NCBI GenBank assembly: GCA_027064515.1
Contig: JAMOPL010000023.1
Coordinates: 1 to 61,142 of the forward strand
DNA from: Sulfurimonas sp.
GTDB taxonomy: Bacteria; Campylobacterota; Campylobacteria; Campylobacterales; Sulfurimonadaceae
Reading direction: 5' to 3'
Length of the DNA: 61,142 nucleotides
Position numbers and translations under genes: made by a program. This document shows, piece by piece, positions 1 to 13,856 of the stretch. Under the pieces are notes generated by a model that was not told the DNA's origin, did no database searches, and saw only the letters and a list, made by a program, of their open reading frames with translations. Positions within the stretch are counted from its first letter, which is position 1; every line of letters starts with the position of its first letter.

Positions 1-747
1 ATCAATATATAACCAGTAGGCTATGAGAAAAAGAAGTAAGCCTTTTAGTTGTCTGATTTTACTAAAGGTTGTTTTTAGTCTTAAATATCCATTTGTAATA
101 ATTGTAGTTGTTTTTAATTTTTTAGAGTTTTTTTTCTCCTTTACAAATAAAAATAGAGGAAGTGAAAAGATAGCCCACCAGATGGATACACTTATAAATG
201 ATGCTTTTACAGCTTGAATCTCATTATCGAAACCAAATAGCATAAACTCTTGTAGCATCCACACATTTATACCAAATAAGATTCCACCACCTAGATAACC
301 AAGTGCAAATCCTAAACCTGATACAAAATCAACATTTTTTTCATTAGATACTGAGGGAAGTAGACCATCATAAAAGGTATTTGAAGCCATAAAACCGATG
401 TTACCTAGAATATATATAAAAGATGCGAGTTGCCAATCACCCTCATTTACAAGTGATAGTGAAGCACTCATTAGGATTCCAAGGTAAGCAAAGATAAATA
501 TAAACCGTTTTTTTAGTGAGGCTGTATCAGCAATAGCACCAAGTAATGGTGCAATGAGAACAACGATAAAACTAGATAATGAGTTAGCAAATCCAAGTTG
601 CGCAGTATTCACTGTTGCATCTGTTCCAGCACTGTAATAAGTTTTAAAAAATAAGGGGAAAAAACCAGCCATTACAGTTGTAGCATAAGCTGAGTTTGCC
701 CAGTCATAAATAGCCCAAGAGTAGATGGTTTTATTTTTTAGATTCAT
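1..747 (-). CDS. MFS transporter, UMF1/Atg22-like (3' end truncated by window edge)
   Basis: Reverse-strand translation from ATG at 747: MNLKNKTIYSWAIYDWANSAYATTVMAGFFPLFFKTYYSAG...; open to window edge (249 codons). Absent from the ORF track because no stop lies in the window. Confidence 0.85.
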   Translation of the reverse strand, partial: MNLKNKTIYSWAIYDWANSAYATTVMAGFFPLFFKTYYSAGTDATVNTAQLGFANSLSSFIVVLIAPLLGAIADTASLKKRFIFIFAYLGILMSASLSLVNEGDWQLASFIYILGNIGFMASNTFYDGLLPSVSNEKNVDFVSGLGFALGYLGGGILFGINVWMLQEFMLFGFDNEIQAVKASFISVSIWWAIFSLPLFLFVKEKKNSKKLKTTTIITNGYLRLKTTFSKIRQLKGLLLFLIAYWLYID

Positions 748-777
748 ATTAAGATTCTAACATAAAGCTAATATGAT

Positions 778-1929
<1,152 letters not shown>

Positions 1930-2006
1930 TTATAACATTATAATTATTGAAATATATTTTATAAAACTTTATGATAAAATATACAAAAAAGATTATACGA
2001 AGGATA

Positions 2007-2507
2007 ATGATGGAAGATATTTTATATGCTCCGTGGCGAGATGAGTATGTTACAAACAAAAAGATAGATGGATGTGTTTTTTGTCATATTAGTTCAAACT
2101 CTAATGATGATGAGTTACATGTTCTTTATAGAGATGAGCATTGTTTTATGGTTATGAATCGATACCCTTATACTCCGGGGCATTTTATGATTATTCCACA
2201 TACTCACACAGATAAACTAGAAGAGTTAGATATTGATACTTGGTTACATATGAGTGCCTTAGCTCAAAAAGGTGTGAAAATGTTAAAAGAGGGGATTAAT
2301 GCACATGGTGTAAATATTGGTATGAATCTTGGAAAAGCAGGTGGAGCAGGAATTGCAGAACATATTCATATGCATTTAGTTCCTAGATGGGAGAGAGATA
2401 CCAACTTTATAACTTCTATCGCAGATACTAGGGTTTACTCTACTGACTTTGAAAAAATTTATAAGAAATTAAAAGGGCTTATTCCTAAGTATATAGATGT
2501 TAGTTAG
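2007..2507 (+). CDS. HIT-family hydrolase
   Basis: GGAGIAEHIHMHLVPRW HIT motif; start trimmed to the ATGATG after aaggata. Confidence 0.92.
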   Translation: MMEDILYAPWRDEYVTNKKIDGCVFCHISSNSNDDELHVLYRDEHCFMVMNRYPYTPGHFMIIPHTHTDKLEELDIDTWLHMSALAQKGVKMLKEGINAHGVNIGMNLGKAGGAGIAEHIHMHLVPRWERDTNFITSIADTRVYSTDFEKIYKKLKGLIPKYIDVS

Positions 2508-2512
2508 GTTTT

Positions 2513-3028
2513 TTACTCCCCTTTATCGTGTAGTATTCTATAATTTCTACAAGCTTTAGTATAACCATCAAAACAAGCTTTTTTATAAAACTTTTTAGCT
2601 TCTTGTTTATCTATTTTTATCCCATACCCTGTTTCATACATATATGCTAAATTATGACAACTTTTAGCATTTCCATTTTCACAAGCAAGAGAATAGTATT
2701 TTCGTGCTTTACTTAGATTTTGTATTAAAGCAGTACCTTTTCTATATATTTGAGCAAGAGAAAAACAAGCATTTTCATTTTTTAGTTCACAAGCTTTTTT
2801 TAGTGTTTTTTTTGAATTAGATATACTTTTTTTTGTGCCATCACCATGAAAATACATAATCCCAAGTTGATAACAACTAAAAGAATCATTTTGATCACAA
2901 TACTTTTTTACCACCTCAAACTCTTCTTTGTTTTTTTCTTTATTAAACTTCTGTAAATTGTGATGACTAGAATTAGCCATTAGGTTCAGAGTAAAAAGTA
3001 AACTAATAATTAATAAAATATTTTTCAT
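2513..3028 (-). CDS. secreted Sel1-repeat protein
   Basis: Signal peptide plus repeated SCYQLGIMYFHGDG / ACFSLAQIYRKG / SCHNLAYMYETGYG. Confidence 0.88.
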   Translation of the reverse strand: MKNILLIISLLFTLNLMANSSHHNLQKFNKEKNKEEFEVVKKYCDQNDSFSCYQLGIMYFHGDGTKKSISNSKKTLKKACELKNENACFSLAQIYRKGTALIQNLSKARKYYSLACENGNAKSCHNLAYMYETGYGIKIDKQEAKKFYKKACFDGYTKACRNYRILHDKGE

Positions 3029-3100
3029 AATTAACCCCTTATAAATTAATATATTATAACAAAAAATAAAAAACTATAAATATATGTATAATTTAGCTAA

Positions 3101-5771
<2,671 letters not shown>

Positions 5772-5799
5772 TTATTATGCACCATCAAGTGCATAATAA
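5772..5799. terminator. bidirectional hairpin between convergent genes
   Basis: ttattatgcac-catcaa-gtgcataataa, 11-bp perfect stem. Confidence 0.75.
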
Positions 5800-5803
5800 A
5801 ATC

Positions 5804-6148
5804 TTAAAATTCATCCTCTTCAGCTTCATAGATAAGAAACTCAAGTGCTTCTTTAGATTTTCTAGCTGTTTCGATTTTTAAATCATCAAAACTAAGCTCT
5901 TTTTCTGTCATATATTTGCTTAGTTCTTCAGCATCTTTAGAACCAAAACACTCTAAAACAGCAATGTCTTCTGTACAAATCTCACCATATTTTGATAGAA
6001 AAGATTCTAAATCATTAGATTCTAAAAGTGAAGTAGTATTGTGTTCAAATGGAATATATTCAGCTTTTACCTCTTCAAGTGCATCTTCACCATCAATTTG
6101 CTCTATAAGTAAATCCATCTCTTTATAGATATTTTTAATCTCTGTCAT
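5804..6148 (-). CDS. small acidic protein of unknown function
   Basis: 114-aa ORF with clear intergenic boundaries, followed by hairpin. Confidence 0.7.
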   Translation of the reverse strand: MTEIKNIYKEMDLLIEQIDGEDALEEVKAEYIPFEHNTTSLLESNDLESFLSKYGEICTEDIAVLECFGSKDAEELSKYMTEKELSFDDLKIETARKSKEALEFLIYEAEEDEF

Positions 6149-6245
6149 TTTATTTCCTATTATTTATTGATAAATTCAAGTTTAGCATAAAAGATGTTTA
6201 TATGCTAAAATGTTACTAATTATAGTTAATAAAAGGAGGGATTGT

Positions 6246-7070
6246 TTGAAAAATAGTATAAAAGCAATCGCTATTGGTGGTTTTGATGGGATGCATATTG
6301 GGCATCAGTCTCTTTTTTCTGCATTAGGGGATGAGGGGTGTGTTGTTGTTATAGAAACTGGATATGCTAATCTTACTCCTAAAAAAGAGAGAGAAAACTT
6401 TTCACATTACCCTATACACTATTTTGAATTAGATGATATTCGTACTCTTGATGGAGTGGAATTTATAAATTTACTAAAAAAAATATTTCCAAAACTGGAA
6501 AAAATTGTGGTTGGTTATGATTTTCATTTTGGAAAAAATCGTAAATATTCATTTGATGATTTAAAAGATATATTTAATGGCGAGGTTGAGGTGATTCAGG
6601 AGGTTTGTCTTGATGGAGATTCTATCCATTCACATAAGATTCGAGCTAAATTAAGTATAGGTGATGTAAAAGGTGCTAATGCTTTTTTAGGGCATAATTA
6701 CATAATTCGTGGTCAGCATATTAGAGGGCAAGGGATTGGTAAAAAAGAGTTAGTAGCTACTATAAATATACAAACAGATGATTACTTAATGCCAAAAGAG
6801 GGTGTTTATGTAACATTGACAAGGATAGACAATGAAGAACATTACCATCCATCGGTTTCTTTTGTTGGTCATAGGATTAGTACGGATGGTTTATTTGCGA
6901 TAGAGACTCATATACTTGATGGTGAAGTTATATGTGATGAAGAGGCAACAATTAGTTTCATATCATTTATAAGAAATAATGAAAAGTTTGAGAATCTTCA
7001 AGATCTTAAAAAAGAGATAAAAAAAGATATAGCGATAGCACATAGAGAGCTAAAACTATTACAATTATAA
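6246..7070 (+). CDS. ribF: bifunctional riboflavin kinase / FAD synthetase
   Basis: AIGGFDGMHIGHQSLF nucleotidyltransferase motif; TTG start after aaaaggaggg preferred over ORF-track start. Confidence 0.9.
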   Translation: MKNSIKAIAIGGFDGMHIGHQSLFSALGDEGCVVVIETGYANLTPKKERENFSHYPIHYFELDDIRTLDGVEFINLLKKIFPKLEKIVVGYDFHFGKNRKYSFDDLKDIFNGEVEVIQEVCLDGDSIHSHKIRAKLSIGDVKGANAFLGHNYIIRGQHIRGQGIGKKELVATINIQTDDYLMPKEGVYVTLTRIDNEEHYHPSVSFVGHRISTDGLFAIETHILDGEVICDEEATISFISFIRNNEKFENLQDLKKEIKKDIAIAHRELKLLQL

Positions 7071-7081
7071 AGAGAGTATAA

Positions 7082-8092
7082 ATGGAAAGAGTATATTTAC
7101 AAAATGGTGGAAAAGTTAAATTTGATTTTTATCAAAACAAGACAGATTTTATAGTAGATGAGATACCTAGTGGAGAGTTTAAAGGTAGTGGAAATTTTTT
7201 AATTTTACATGTTAAAAAAGTTGAACTTACAACTTGGGATATGATTGCAGTTTTTGCAGAATTTTTGAGTATACCAGCACAAAAAATAGGGTATGCAGGT
7301 TTAAAAGATAAACATGCAACAACGACACAATTTATTTCAGTTGAACTAAAATATGAAAAATCATTAAAAAAATTTAAACATTCTCAAATAAAAATATTAA
7401 AAAGCTTTAAACATAATAAGTCTATTCAGATGGGTGATTTAAAAGGTAATAGATTTAGTATCAATCTTTATGATATTGATGACATTAAAGCTGGTAAAAT
7501 TGAAAAAATAGCTAGAAAAAATGAAAAAAATGGTTTAGAAAACTATTTTGGTTTTCAGAGATTTGGTCGAGATGGTGATAGTATAGAACAAGCAAAAGAG
7601 ATGATAAAAGGTGATCTATTTATAGCTGATGCTAAATTAAAAAAGTTTCTAATATCTGTTTATCAAAGTACACTTTTTAATGAGTGGTTGCATGAAAGGG
7701 TAGAGTTAAGTCAAGAAGATGGTAAGTTTAAATTATTAAAAGGTGATATTTACTCAACAAGTGATTCTAAGTTAGTAACACCTAAAAATATTCCATTAAA
7801 AGATTTTTTAGCAAAGAAGATAGTTCCAACAGGACTTTTATGTGGTAGGGGTGCATTTCGTTCAAGAGATGAATCTAGAGAGATAGAAAAAAAATATGAT
7901 GATGAATTTTTGGTGGATAAGGGTTTAAGAAGAGATGCTTTAATCTATCCTAAATCAACTATTTGTAAATATGATAAAAATTTTGGAAAATTAAATATAT
8001 CTTTTACTCTTCCAAAAGGTTCTTATGCAACGGTATTTTTAGAAAGTATCGCAGGTAAAAATTTTACAGCAAAAGATGTAAAAAAAGATTAA
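7082..8092 (+). CDS. truD: tRNA pseudouridine(13) synthase
   Basis: GYAGLKDKHATTTQ, NYFGFQRFG motifs. Confidence 0.95.
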   Translation: MERVYLQNGGKVKFDFYQNKTDFIVDEIPSGEFKGSGNFLILHVKKVELTTWDMIAVFAEFLSIPAQKIGYAGLKDKHATTTQFISVELKYEKSLKKFKHSQIKILKSFKHNKSIQMGDLKGNRFSINLYDIDDIKAGKIEKIARKNEKNGLENYFGFQRFGRDGDSIEQAKEMIKGDLFIADAKLKKFLISVYQSTLFNEWLHERVELSQEDGKFKLLKGDIYSTSDSKLVTPKNIPLKDFLAKKIVPTGLLCGRGAFRSRDESREIEKKYDDEFLVDKGLRRDALIYPKSTICKYDKNFGKLNISFTLPKGSYATVFLESIAGKNFTAKDVKKD

Positions 8093-8216
8093 TATTTCAT
8101 ATTATTTTAAATTTGTAACACAAAAGAAAAAATATTTAAAAAAAATTGTTTTATTAGAATGGTTTAATGCAATTTTGAATATAATTTCGTAAATTTTCAG
8201 ACAAGGGAGCACGCCT

Positions 8217-8891
8217 ATGGGTGAATTGTTTACTTTTTTCGGACTTATCTCACATGATAAGACTTTTATCTATATGACACACATGCTATTATCAGCAGGT
8301 ATTGCGATAATGCTAGTTAAAATGGCTATGTCTAACTTACAGCTAGTTCCAAAAGGGACTCAAAACCTTATGGAAGCATATATTTCTGGTGTTTTAAAAA
8401 TGGGTGCCGATGTTATGGGTGAAACTCAAGCTCGTCGTTTTCTTCCTTTAGTTGCTACAATTGGCTTATTTGTTGCTATTTCAAACATTATTGGAATTAT
8501 TCCTGGTTTTGAAGCTCCAACTGGTTTCTTAGAATTTGCACTTACTTTAGCTCTAAGTGTATTTGTTTACTATAACTATATTGGTATAAAAGAGCAGGGT
8601 GTTATTAAATACTTTAAGCACTTTTTAGGTCCAGTTTGGTGGTTATATTGGTTAATGTTCCCAATCGAAATCGTTTCTCACTTTTCTCGTTTAGTTTCTC
8701 TTTCTTTCCGTTTATTCGGTAATGTTAAAGGTGATGATATGTTCTTGATGGTAATCTTAATGTTAGCTCCATGGATTTTACCAATGATTCCATTTGCTTT
8801 ACTTAGTTTTATGGCATTGTTACAAGCATTTATCTTTATGATGCTTACTTATGTTTACCTTGGTGGTGCAGTAGCAGTTGACGATCACTAG
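8217..8891 (+). CDS. atpB: F-type ATP synthase subunit a
   Basis: Polytopic; [13 protein letters not shown] and [19 protein letters not shown] motifs. Confidence 0.96.
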   Translation: MGELFTFFGLISHDKTFIYMTHMLLSAGIAIMLVKMAMSNLQLVPKGTQNLMEAYISGVLKMGADVMGETQARRFLPLVATIGLFVAISNIIGIIPGFEAPTGFLEFALTLALSVFVYYNYIGIKEQGVIKYFKHFLGPVWWLYWLMFPIEIVSHFSRLVSLSFRLFGNVKGDDMFLMVILMLAPWILPMIPFALLSFMALLQAFIFMMLTYVYLGGAVAVDDH

Positions 8892-8906
8892 GTCGTAGGT
8901 TTCATT

Positions 8907-9170
8907 ATGCAAAAAGATATTTTTGATAGAATTATAAGCTTTTTGCTTGGAGCATCATGGGCAATTGTCCTTTTTGGTGCTCTTATAACTTTTAAACTCT
9001 TTATAGTCTTTGGTTTAGGGCTATCTATCTTCTTAACACTTCTTTATATAATTACATCATTATTTATGATTTTAGCTCTTGATGCTTTTTCTGTAAATAG
9101 ACAAAGATTAAACGAAGCAAAAAAACATACACAACTTTTAGAAAAAATTTACTCTAAACATACTAAATAA
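8907..9170 (+). CDS. small two-TM membrane protein
   Basis: 87 aa, hydrophobic, directly downstream of atpB. Confidence 0.7.
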   Translation: MQKDIFDRIISFLLGASWAIVLFGALITFKLFIVFGLGLSIFLTLLYIITSLFMILALDAFSVNRQRLNEAKKHTQLLEKIYSKHTK

Positions 9171-9257
9171 TATTTAAATCACTAACAAGGATAAATAAAA
9201 TCCTTTAAAGCAAAAATTAGATAAAATCGATTAATTATTATTTATCTAAGGAAACCT

Positions 9258-10685
9258 ATGTTTGAAGTAGTTATCGGTCTTGAAGTACATGTTCAATTAA
9301 ACACAAAAACAAAACTTTTTTGCTCGTGTCCAACGAGTTTTAATCACAAACAAAATACAAATACTTGTCCAACTTGTCTAGCTCTACCTGGGGCTTTACC
9401 TGTTTTAAATAAAGAGGTTTTACACAAAGCTGTTATGTTGGGTACGGCAATAGATGCTACTGTAAATAAAGAATCATATTTTGATAGAAAATCATACTTC
9501 TATCCAGATTCTCCATCGGCATATCAAATCACACAATTTTACAAACCTGTAATCCAAAATGGTCATTTAGATATTGAGTTGGAAGATGGTTCAAAAAAAA
9601 CTATCCGTGTAGGTTTTGCACATATTGAGGCTGATGCTGGTAAAAATATTCATGATGGTGATATATCAAAAGTTGATTTAAACCGTGCAGGAACTCCACT
9701 TTTAGAGATAGTTACTCAGCCAGATATGAGAAGTGGTGATGAAGCGATTGCTTACCTTAAAAAGCTTCACTCTATTATCCGTTATTTAGATATTGGCGAT
9801 GCAAATATGCAAGAGGGTTCTTTTCGTGTGGATGTAAATGTTTCTATCCGTCCAAAAGGTGATGAGAAACTTTATACTCGTGTAGAGGTTAAAAATATCA
9901 ACTCATTTAAGTTTATTCAAAAAGCGATAGAGGTAGAAGTAGCAAGACAAACTGAAGCTTGGGAAGATGGTCTTTATGATGAAGAAATTTGTCAAGAAAC
10001 TAGACTTTTCGACCAGATTAAAACAGAAACTCGTTCAATGCGAGGAAAAGAGGAAGCTGCTGATTATCGTTATTTTCCAGAACCAGATTTGCTTAAAGCT
10101 CTTATCACTGATGATATGATGGAAAAATACTCTCAGATTCCAGAATTACCAGAGGCTAAAAAAGCAAGATTCTTAACTCAATATGGTTTGAGTGAATATA
10201 ATGCTAGTGTACTTACTTCAGCTATTGAGATGGCTAACTTTTTTGAAACAATGATGAGTAAAGATGGTGTTACAGCTAAAACTGCCAACTCTCTTCTAAC
10301 AGTTGAACTTTTAGCTAGACTAAAAGGTGAATTAAATCTTACAAATTCTCCAGTAGATGCAGATAAACTTGGAATATTGGCTTCTCGTATTGATGATAAA
10401 ACAATAAGTGGTAAAGCTGGTAAAGAGGTTTTGGATTATTTGATGCAAAATGATTCTGATGTAGATTCTGCTATTGAAAAATTAGGCTTAAAACAAGTAA
10501 CAGACACAGGTGCAATTGAGGCTATGTGTGATGAGATTATAGTTGCAAATCCTGATAAAGTTGAGCAGTATAAAGGTGGAAAAGAAAAACTCTTTGGTTT
10601 TTTTGTTGGTCAAGTTATGAAAGCATCAAAAGGTAGTGCGAATCCTCAAGTAGTGAATGAGTTGTTAAAAGCAAAGCTAGGGTAA
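9258..10685 (+). CDS. gatB: Asp-tRNA(Asn)/Glu-tRNA(Gln) amidotransferase subunit B
   Basis: [23 protein letters not shown], full length. Confidence 0.97.
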   Translation: MFEVVIGLEVHVQLNTKTKLFCSCPTSFNHKQNTNTCPTCLALPGALPVLNKEVLHKAVMLGTAIDATVNKESYFDRKSYFYPDSPSAYQITQFYKPVIQNGHLDIELEDGSKKTIRVGFAHIEADAGKNIHDGDISKVDLNRAGTPLLEIVTQPDMRSGDEAIAYLKKLHSIIRYLDIGDANMQEGSFRVDVNVSIRPKGDEKLYTRVEVKNINSFKFIQKAIEVEVARQTEAWEDGLYDEEICQETRLFDQIKTETRSMRGKEEAADYRYFPEPDLLKALITDDMMEKYSQIPELPEAKKARFLTQYGLSEYNASVLTSAIEMANFFETMMSKDGVTAKTANSLLTVELLARLKGELNLTNSPVDADKLGILASRIDDKTISGKAGKEVLDYLMQNDSDVDSAIEKLGLKQVTDTGAIEAMCDEIIVANPDKVEQYKGGKEKLFGFFVGQVMKASKGSANPQVVNELLKAKLG

Positions 10686-10692
10686 ATTAATT

Positions 10693-12246
10693 ATGATTAA
10701 ACAGTTGATTGTTGATGGAGCTTACTACTTAAATACATCAAGTGTTTATCAAAAGAAGAAACTTTTTTTCTATAATTTATTGGAAAATAGTAATTATAAA
10801 TATAAAAAATATTTTGATATTTTTATGATAACACTTATTTTTATAAGTGTTGCTATCCTTATCCGAGAAGTGAAATCGCATATTAATGATAGCCTACTTT
10901 TCTTTAATAATTATGTAGTATCTTTTATTTTTTTAATTGAATATATACTAAGAGTTTGGGTCAATAACAGTATTAGTAAAATTATCATAAATCAAAATGA
11001 ATATGATTTAATGCTTGGTGAAAGATTTAATATATCAAAAGCACTAAAAGAGATACTAAAAACTAAATTTAAGTATATGATATCTTTTAAGGCAATTGTT
11101 GACTTACTTGCAATTATTCCATTTTTTCATCAATTAAGATTACTTAGAATCTTTATATTATTTAGAGTTTTTAAACTTTTTAGATATGCAAAAAGTATTC
11201 AAACATTTACCTCTGTTGTAACAGCTAAAAAATTTGAATTTTTTACACTCTTTATTTTTGCTTCTATAATTATTTTTGTCTCATCTGTTCTAATCTATGT
11301 TATGGAAGCAAATAATCCTGAATCATCTATTGAGACTATTTTTGAAGCTATTTATTGGTCTGTTGTTACAATATCTACTGTTGGTTATGGAGATATAAGT
11401 CCTGTAACACAAGAGGGTAGAGTTGTAGCAATGTTTGTAATTATTGCAGGAATTGCTGTTTTTTCATTTACAACATCACTTATTGTTACCTCATTTACAG
11501 AAAAACTTGATGAGATAAAAGATATGAAATTTATAAATGATATAGCAAAAATAAAAGAGTTTTATTTAATATGTGGGTATGAAAAGGTTGCAAAAGAGGT
11601 TGTAAAAGAGTTGTCTAAAAATAGTAAAGTTATTATTTTAGAAGAGGATTTAGAAAAAGTTGAATTAGCAAAAAAAGATGGTTTTATAGCCGTGAATTAT
11701 AATCCTGGATCAATACAAAGTTATAAAAAACTTCGTATAAATATTCAAACACAGGTAAAAGCTATTTTATGTTTAAGTCATAGTGATGTAGAGAATGTTT
11801 ATACAGCTTTAACGGTTCGCTCTTTTAACAAAGATGTTTTTATACTCTCTATTTTAATCAATAAAACAAATAGAAATAAATTAAAATTTGCAGGTGTTAA
11901 TGAGATTTTTTATGAAAAAGAACTTGTTGGAATCATAGCAAAAGAGTTTGCAGGACAGCCTGTTGCATTTGAAGCTATCCATGCTCTTCGTTCAAATTAT
12001 AATGGTGTAAAAGTAGAGGAACTATTTATTAGTGATAGAGTTTTAGATAGTTTTAATATAATAGGTGATTTGAATAATAAAAAATATAGAATAGTATTGT
12101 TAGGTGTTTACAAAAAAAGTAAAAAAAGATTCTTTTTTAATCCCATTGACAGCATGATTTTAGAGACGGGAGATTATCTTTTAGTGATAGGAAATACAGT
12201 TTTTATAAAAGAGTTCGATATAAATCTTCATAAAAAGGTTAAATAG
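10693..12246 (+). CDS. voltage-gated-type potassium channel with TrkA-N/RCK domain
   Basis: Selectivity filter TISTVGYGDISP, 6-TM N-terminus, RCK domain. Confidence 0.92.
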   Translation: MIKQLIVDGAYYLNTSSVYQKKKLFFYNLLENSNYKYKKYFDIFMITLIFISVAILIREVKSHINDSLLFFNNYVVSFIFLIEYILRVWVNNSISKIIINQNEYDLMLGERFNISKALKEILKTKFKYMISFKAIVDLLAIIPFFHQLRLLRIFILFRVFKLFRYAKSIQTFTSVVTAKKFEFFTLFIFASIIIFVSSVLIYVMEANNPESSIETIFEAIYWSVVTISTVGYGDISPVTQEGRVVAMFVIIAGIAVFSFTTSLIVTSFTEKLDEIKDMKFINDIAKIKEFYLICGYEKVAKEVVKELSKNSKVIILEEDLEKVELAKKDGFIAVNYNPGSIQSYKKLRINIQTQVKAILCLSHSDVENVYTALTVRSFNKDVFILSILINKTNRNKLKFAGVNEIFYEKELVGIIAKEFAGQPVAFEAIHALRSNYNGVKVEELFISDRVLDSFNIIGDLNNKKYRIVLLGVYKKSKKRFFFNPIDSMILETGDYLLVIGNTVFIKEFDINLHKKVK

Positions 12247-12918
12247 ATGAGAGAGAAAACTGCTTTAATCTTTGGTTTTAATGATTATACATCTGAAATA
12301 GAAAAAAATATATCTAGTGAATATGAGAGTGTTTCTATTTTTACTTTAGATAAAGATGATGAAAATAGTTTTGATTTGAGTGATGATTGGGATGATTTAG
12401 ATAATAGATTTAATATTGAGAATTGTATAGCTTTTTGTATCTTGGAAGATATGGCAGAAAATATTTTTTTAACTATTTCACTTCGTGATACTTTTAAAGA
12501 TTTAACAATTGTTGCTCTTGCACGAGATAAAGAGAGTTCAGATAAATTAACTTTAGCAGGAGCTACAAAAGTTTTACCAAGTACTCAAACCACAGCAAAT
12601 GTAATTGTTGAGATGCTTGAAAAACCAATTATTACAAAAGTGTTTCATGATATATTGTATGAAAAAAGTGCCTTACAAATAGCAGAGATAGAAATACAGA
12701 ATCATAAATGTTTTGATAATAAATACCCATCTGATATTGATTGGAGTAGAAATCATGGAATTATTGTTCTATCAGTTCTACATGAGAATAATACTAGGGA
12801 ATTTATTTATTCATCAAAAGCAAAACACCATATGATAAAAGAGGGTGATATTTTTGTAGTAGTTGGTTATGAGCAAGATATAAAAGAGCTTGAAAAACTA
12901 ATAGGAAAAAAAAGATGA
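12247..12918 (+). CDS. TrkA-N/TrkA-C (RCK) domain protein
   Basis: Rossmann-like N-half and TrkA-C-like C-half (EGDIFVVVGYEQDIKELEKL); adjacent to the channel gene. Confidence 0.8.
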   Translation: MREKTALIFGFNDYTSEIEKNISSEYESVSIFTLDKDDENSFDLSDDWDDLDNRFNIENCIAFCILEDMAENIFLTISLRDTFKDLTIVALARDKESSDKLTLAGATKVLPSTQTTANVIVEMLEKPIITKVFHDILYEKSALQIAEIEIQNHKCFDNKYPSDIDWSRNHGIIVLSVLHENNTREFIYSSKAKHHMIKEGDIFVVVGYEQDIKELEKLIGKKR

Positions 12919-13805
12919 CTAAAATAGGTGTAATTGGAGCAGGTAAATGGGGTTCGGCTTTAGCTTTTGCTTTTTCAGAAAAGAATGAGGTTTTTATAAC
13001 TTCAAGAAAACCAAGGGATATAAAAAACTTTGTATCTTTAGATGATATTTTAGAGTGTGAATATTTGATTATAACAGTACCAGCACAACAGATTACCTCT
13101 TGGTTAGAGGAAAATTTCATATATAAAAATCAGAAGATTCTAGTTGCTTCAAAGGGAATCGAAGCAACAACGGGAAGATTCTTAAATGAGATATATTCAC
13201 AATATATACCAGATTCAAATATAGCCTTTCTCTCAGGTCCATCTTTTGCAGTAGAGGTTCAGAAATCTTTACCAACTGCTTTGGTTGTAAACTCACTAAA
13301 TCAAGAGTTGAGCGATAAGTTCGCATCATTTTTCCCATCATTTATAAAAGCATATACATCAACTGATGTGATGGGTGCTGAGGTAGCAGGAGCATACAAA
13401 AATGTTATAGCGATAGCTGCTGGAATCTGTGAGGGTTTAGGTCTAGGAAAAAATGCAGCAGCTTCTTTAATCTCTAGGGGTTTAGTTGAGATGCAAAGAT
13501 TTGGTTTAGCATTTGGAGCAAAAGAGGAGAGTTTCACAGGGCTTAGTGGAGCAGGGGATTTGTTCTTAACAGCTTCATCAAATATGAGTAGAAATTTTCG
13601 TGTAGGTTTAGGAATCTCACAAGGAAAATCACAAGAGGAGATTCTTAGAGAGTTGGGGGAGGTCGCAGAGGGGATAGGAACTACTTATGCACTTCATGAA
13701 ATCTCTACAAAACAAAATCTTTACCTACCAATAGCTAAAGAGGTTTATGAGATGTTGGAGGGGAAAAATCCTAAAGAATCTTTGAGAGATTTACTTTCGA
13801 GTTAA
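12915..13805 (+). CDS. gpsA: glycerol-3-phosphate dehydrogenase [NAD(P)+]
   Basis: IGVIGAGKWGSALA, GAYKNVIAIAAGICEGLGLGKN. Confidence 0.96.
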   Translation: MTKIGVIGAGKWGSALAFAFSEKNEVFITSRKPRDIKNFVSLDDILECEYLIITVPAQQITSWLEENFIYKNQKILVASKGIEATTGRFLNEIYSQYIPDSNIAFLSGPSFAVEVQKSLPTALVVNSLNQELSDKFASFFPSFIKAYTSTDVMGAEVAGAYKNVIAIAAGICEGLGLGKNAAASLISRGLVEMQRFGLAFGAKEESFTGLSGAGDLFLTASSNMSRNFRVGLGISQGKSQEEILRELGEVAEGIGTTYALHEISTKQNLYLPIAKEVYEMLEGKNPKESLRDLLSS

Positions 13806-13856
13806 GGATTCTATTGTACAAAAAATAAGAAGTTTATTTCTAAAGGAAAAAATAAG

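Noticed and set aside
23-217. 64-aa plus-strand ORF
   Set aside because: Antisense to the MFS coding sequence.
13117-13537. Minus-strand ORFs of 74 and 78 aa within gpsA
   Set aside because: Antisense shadows of a conserved gene.
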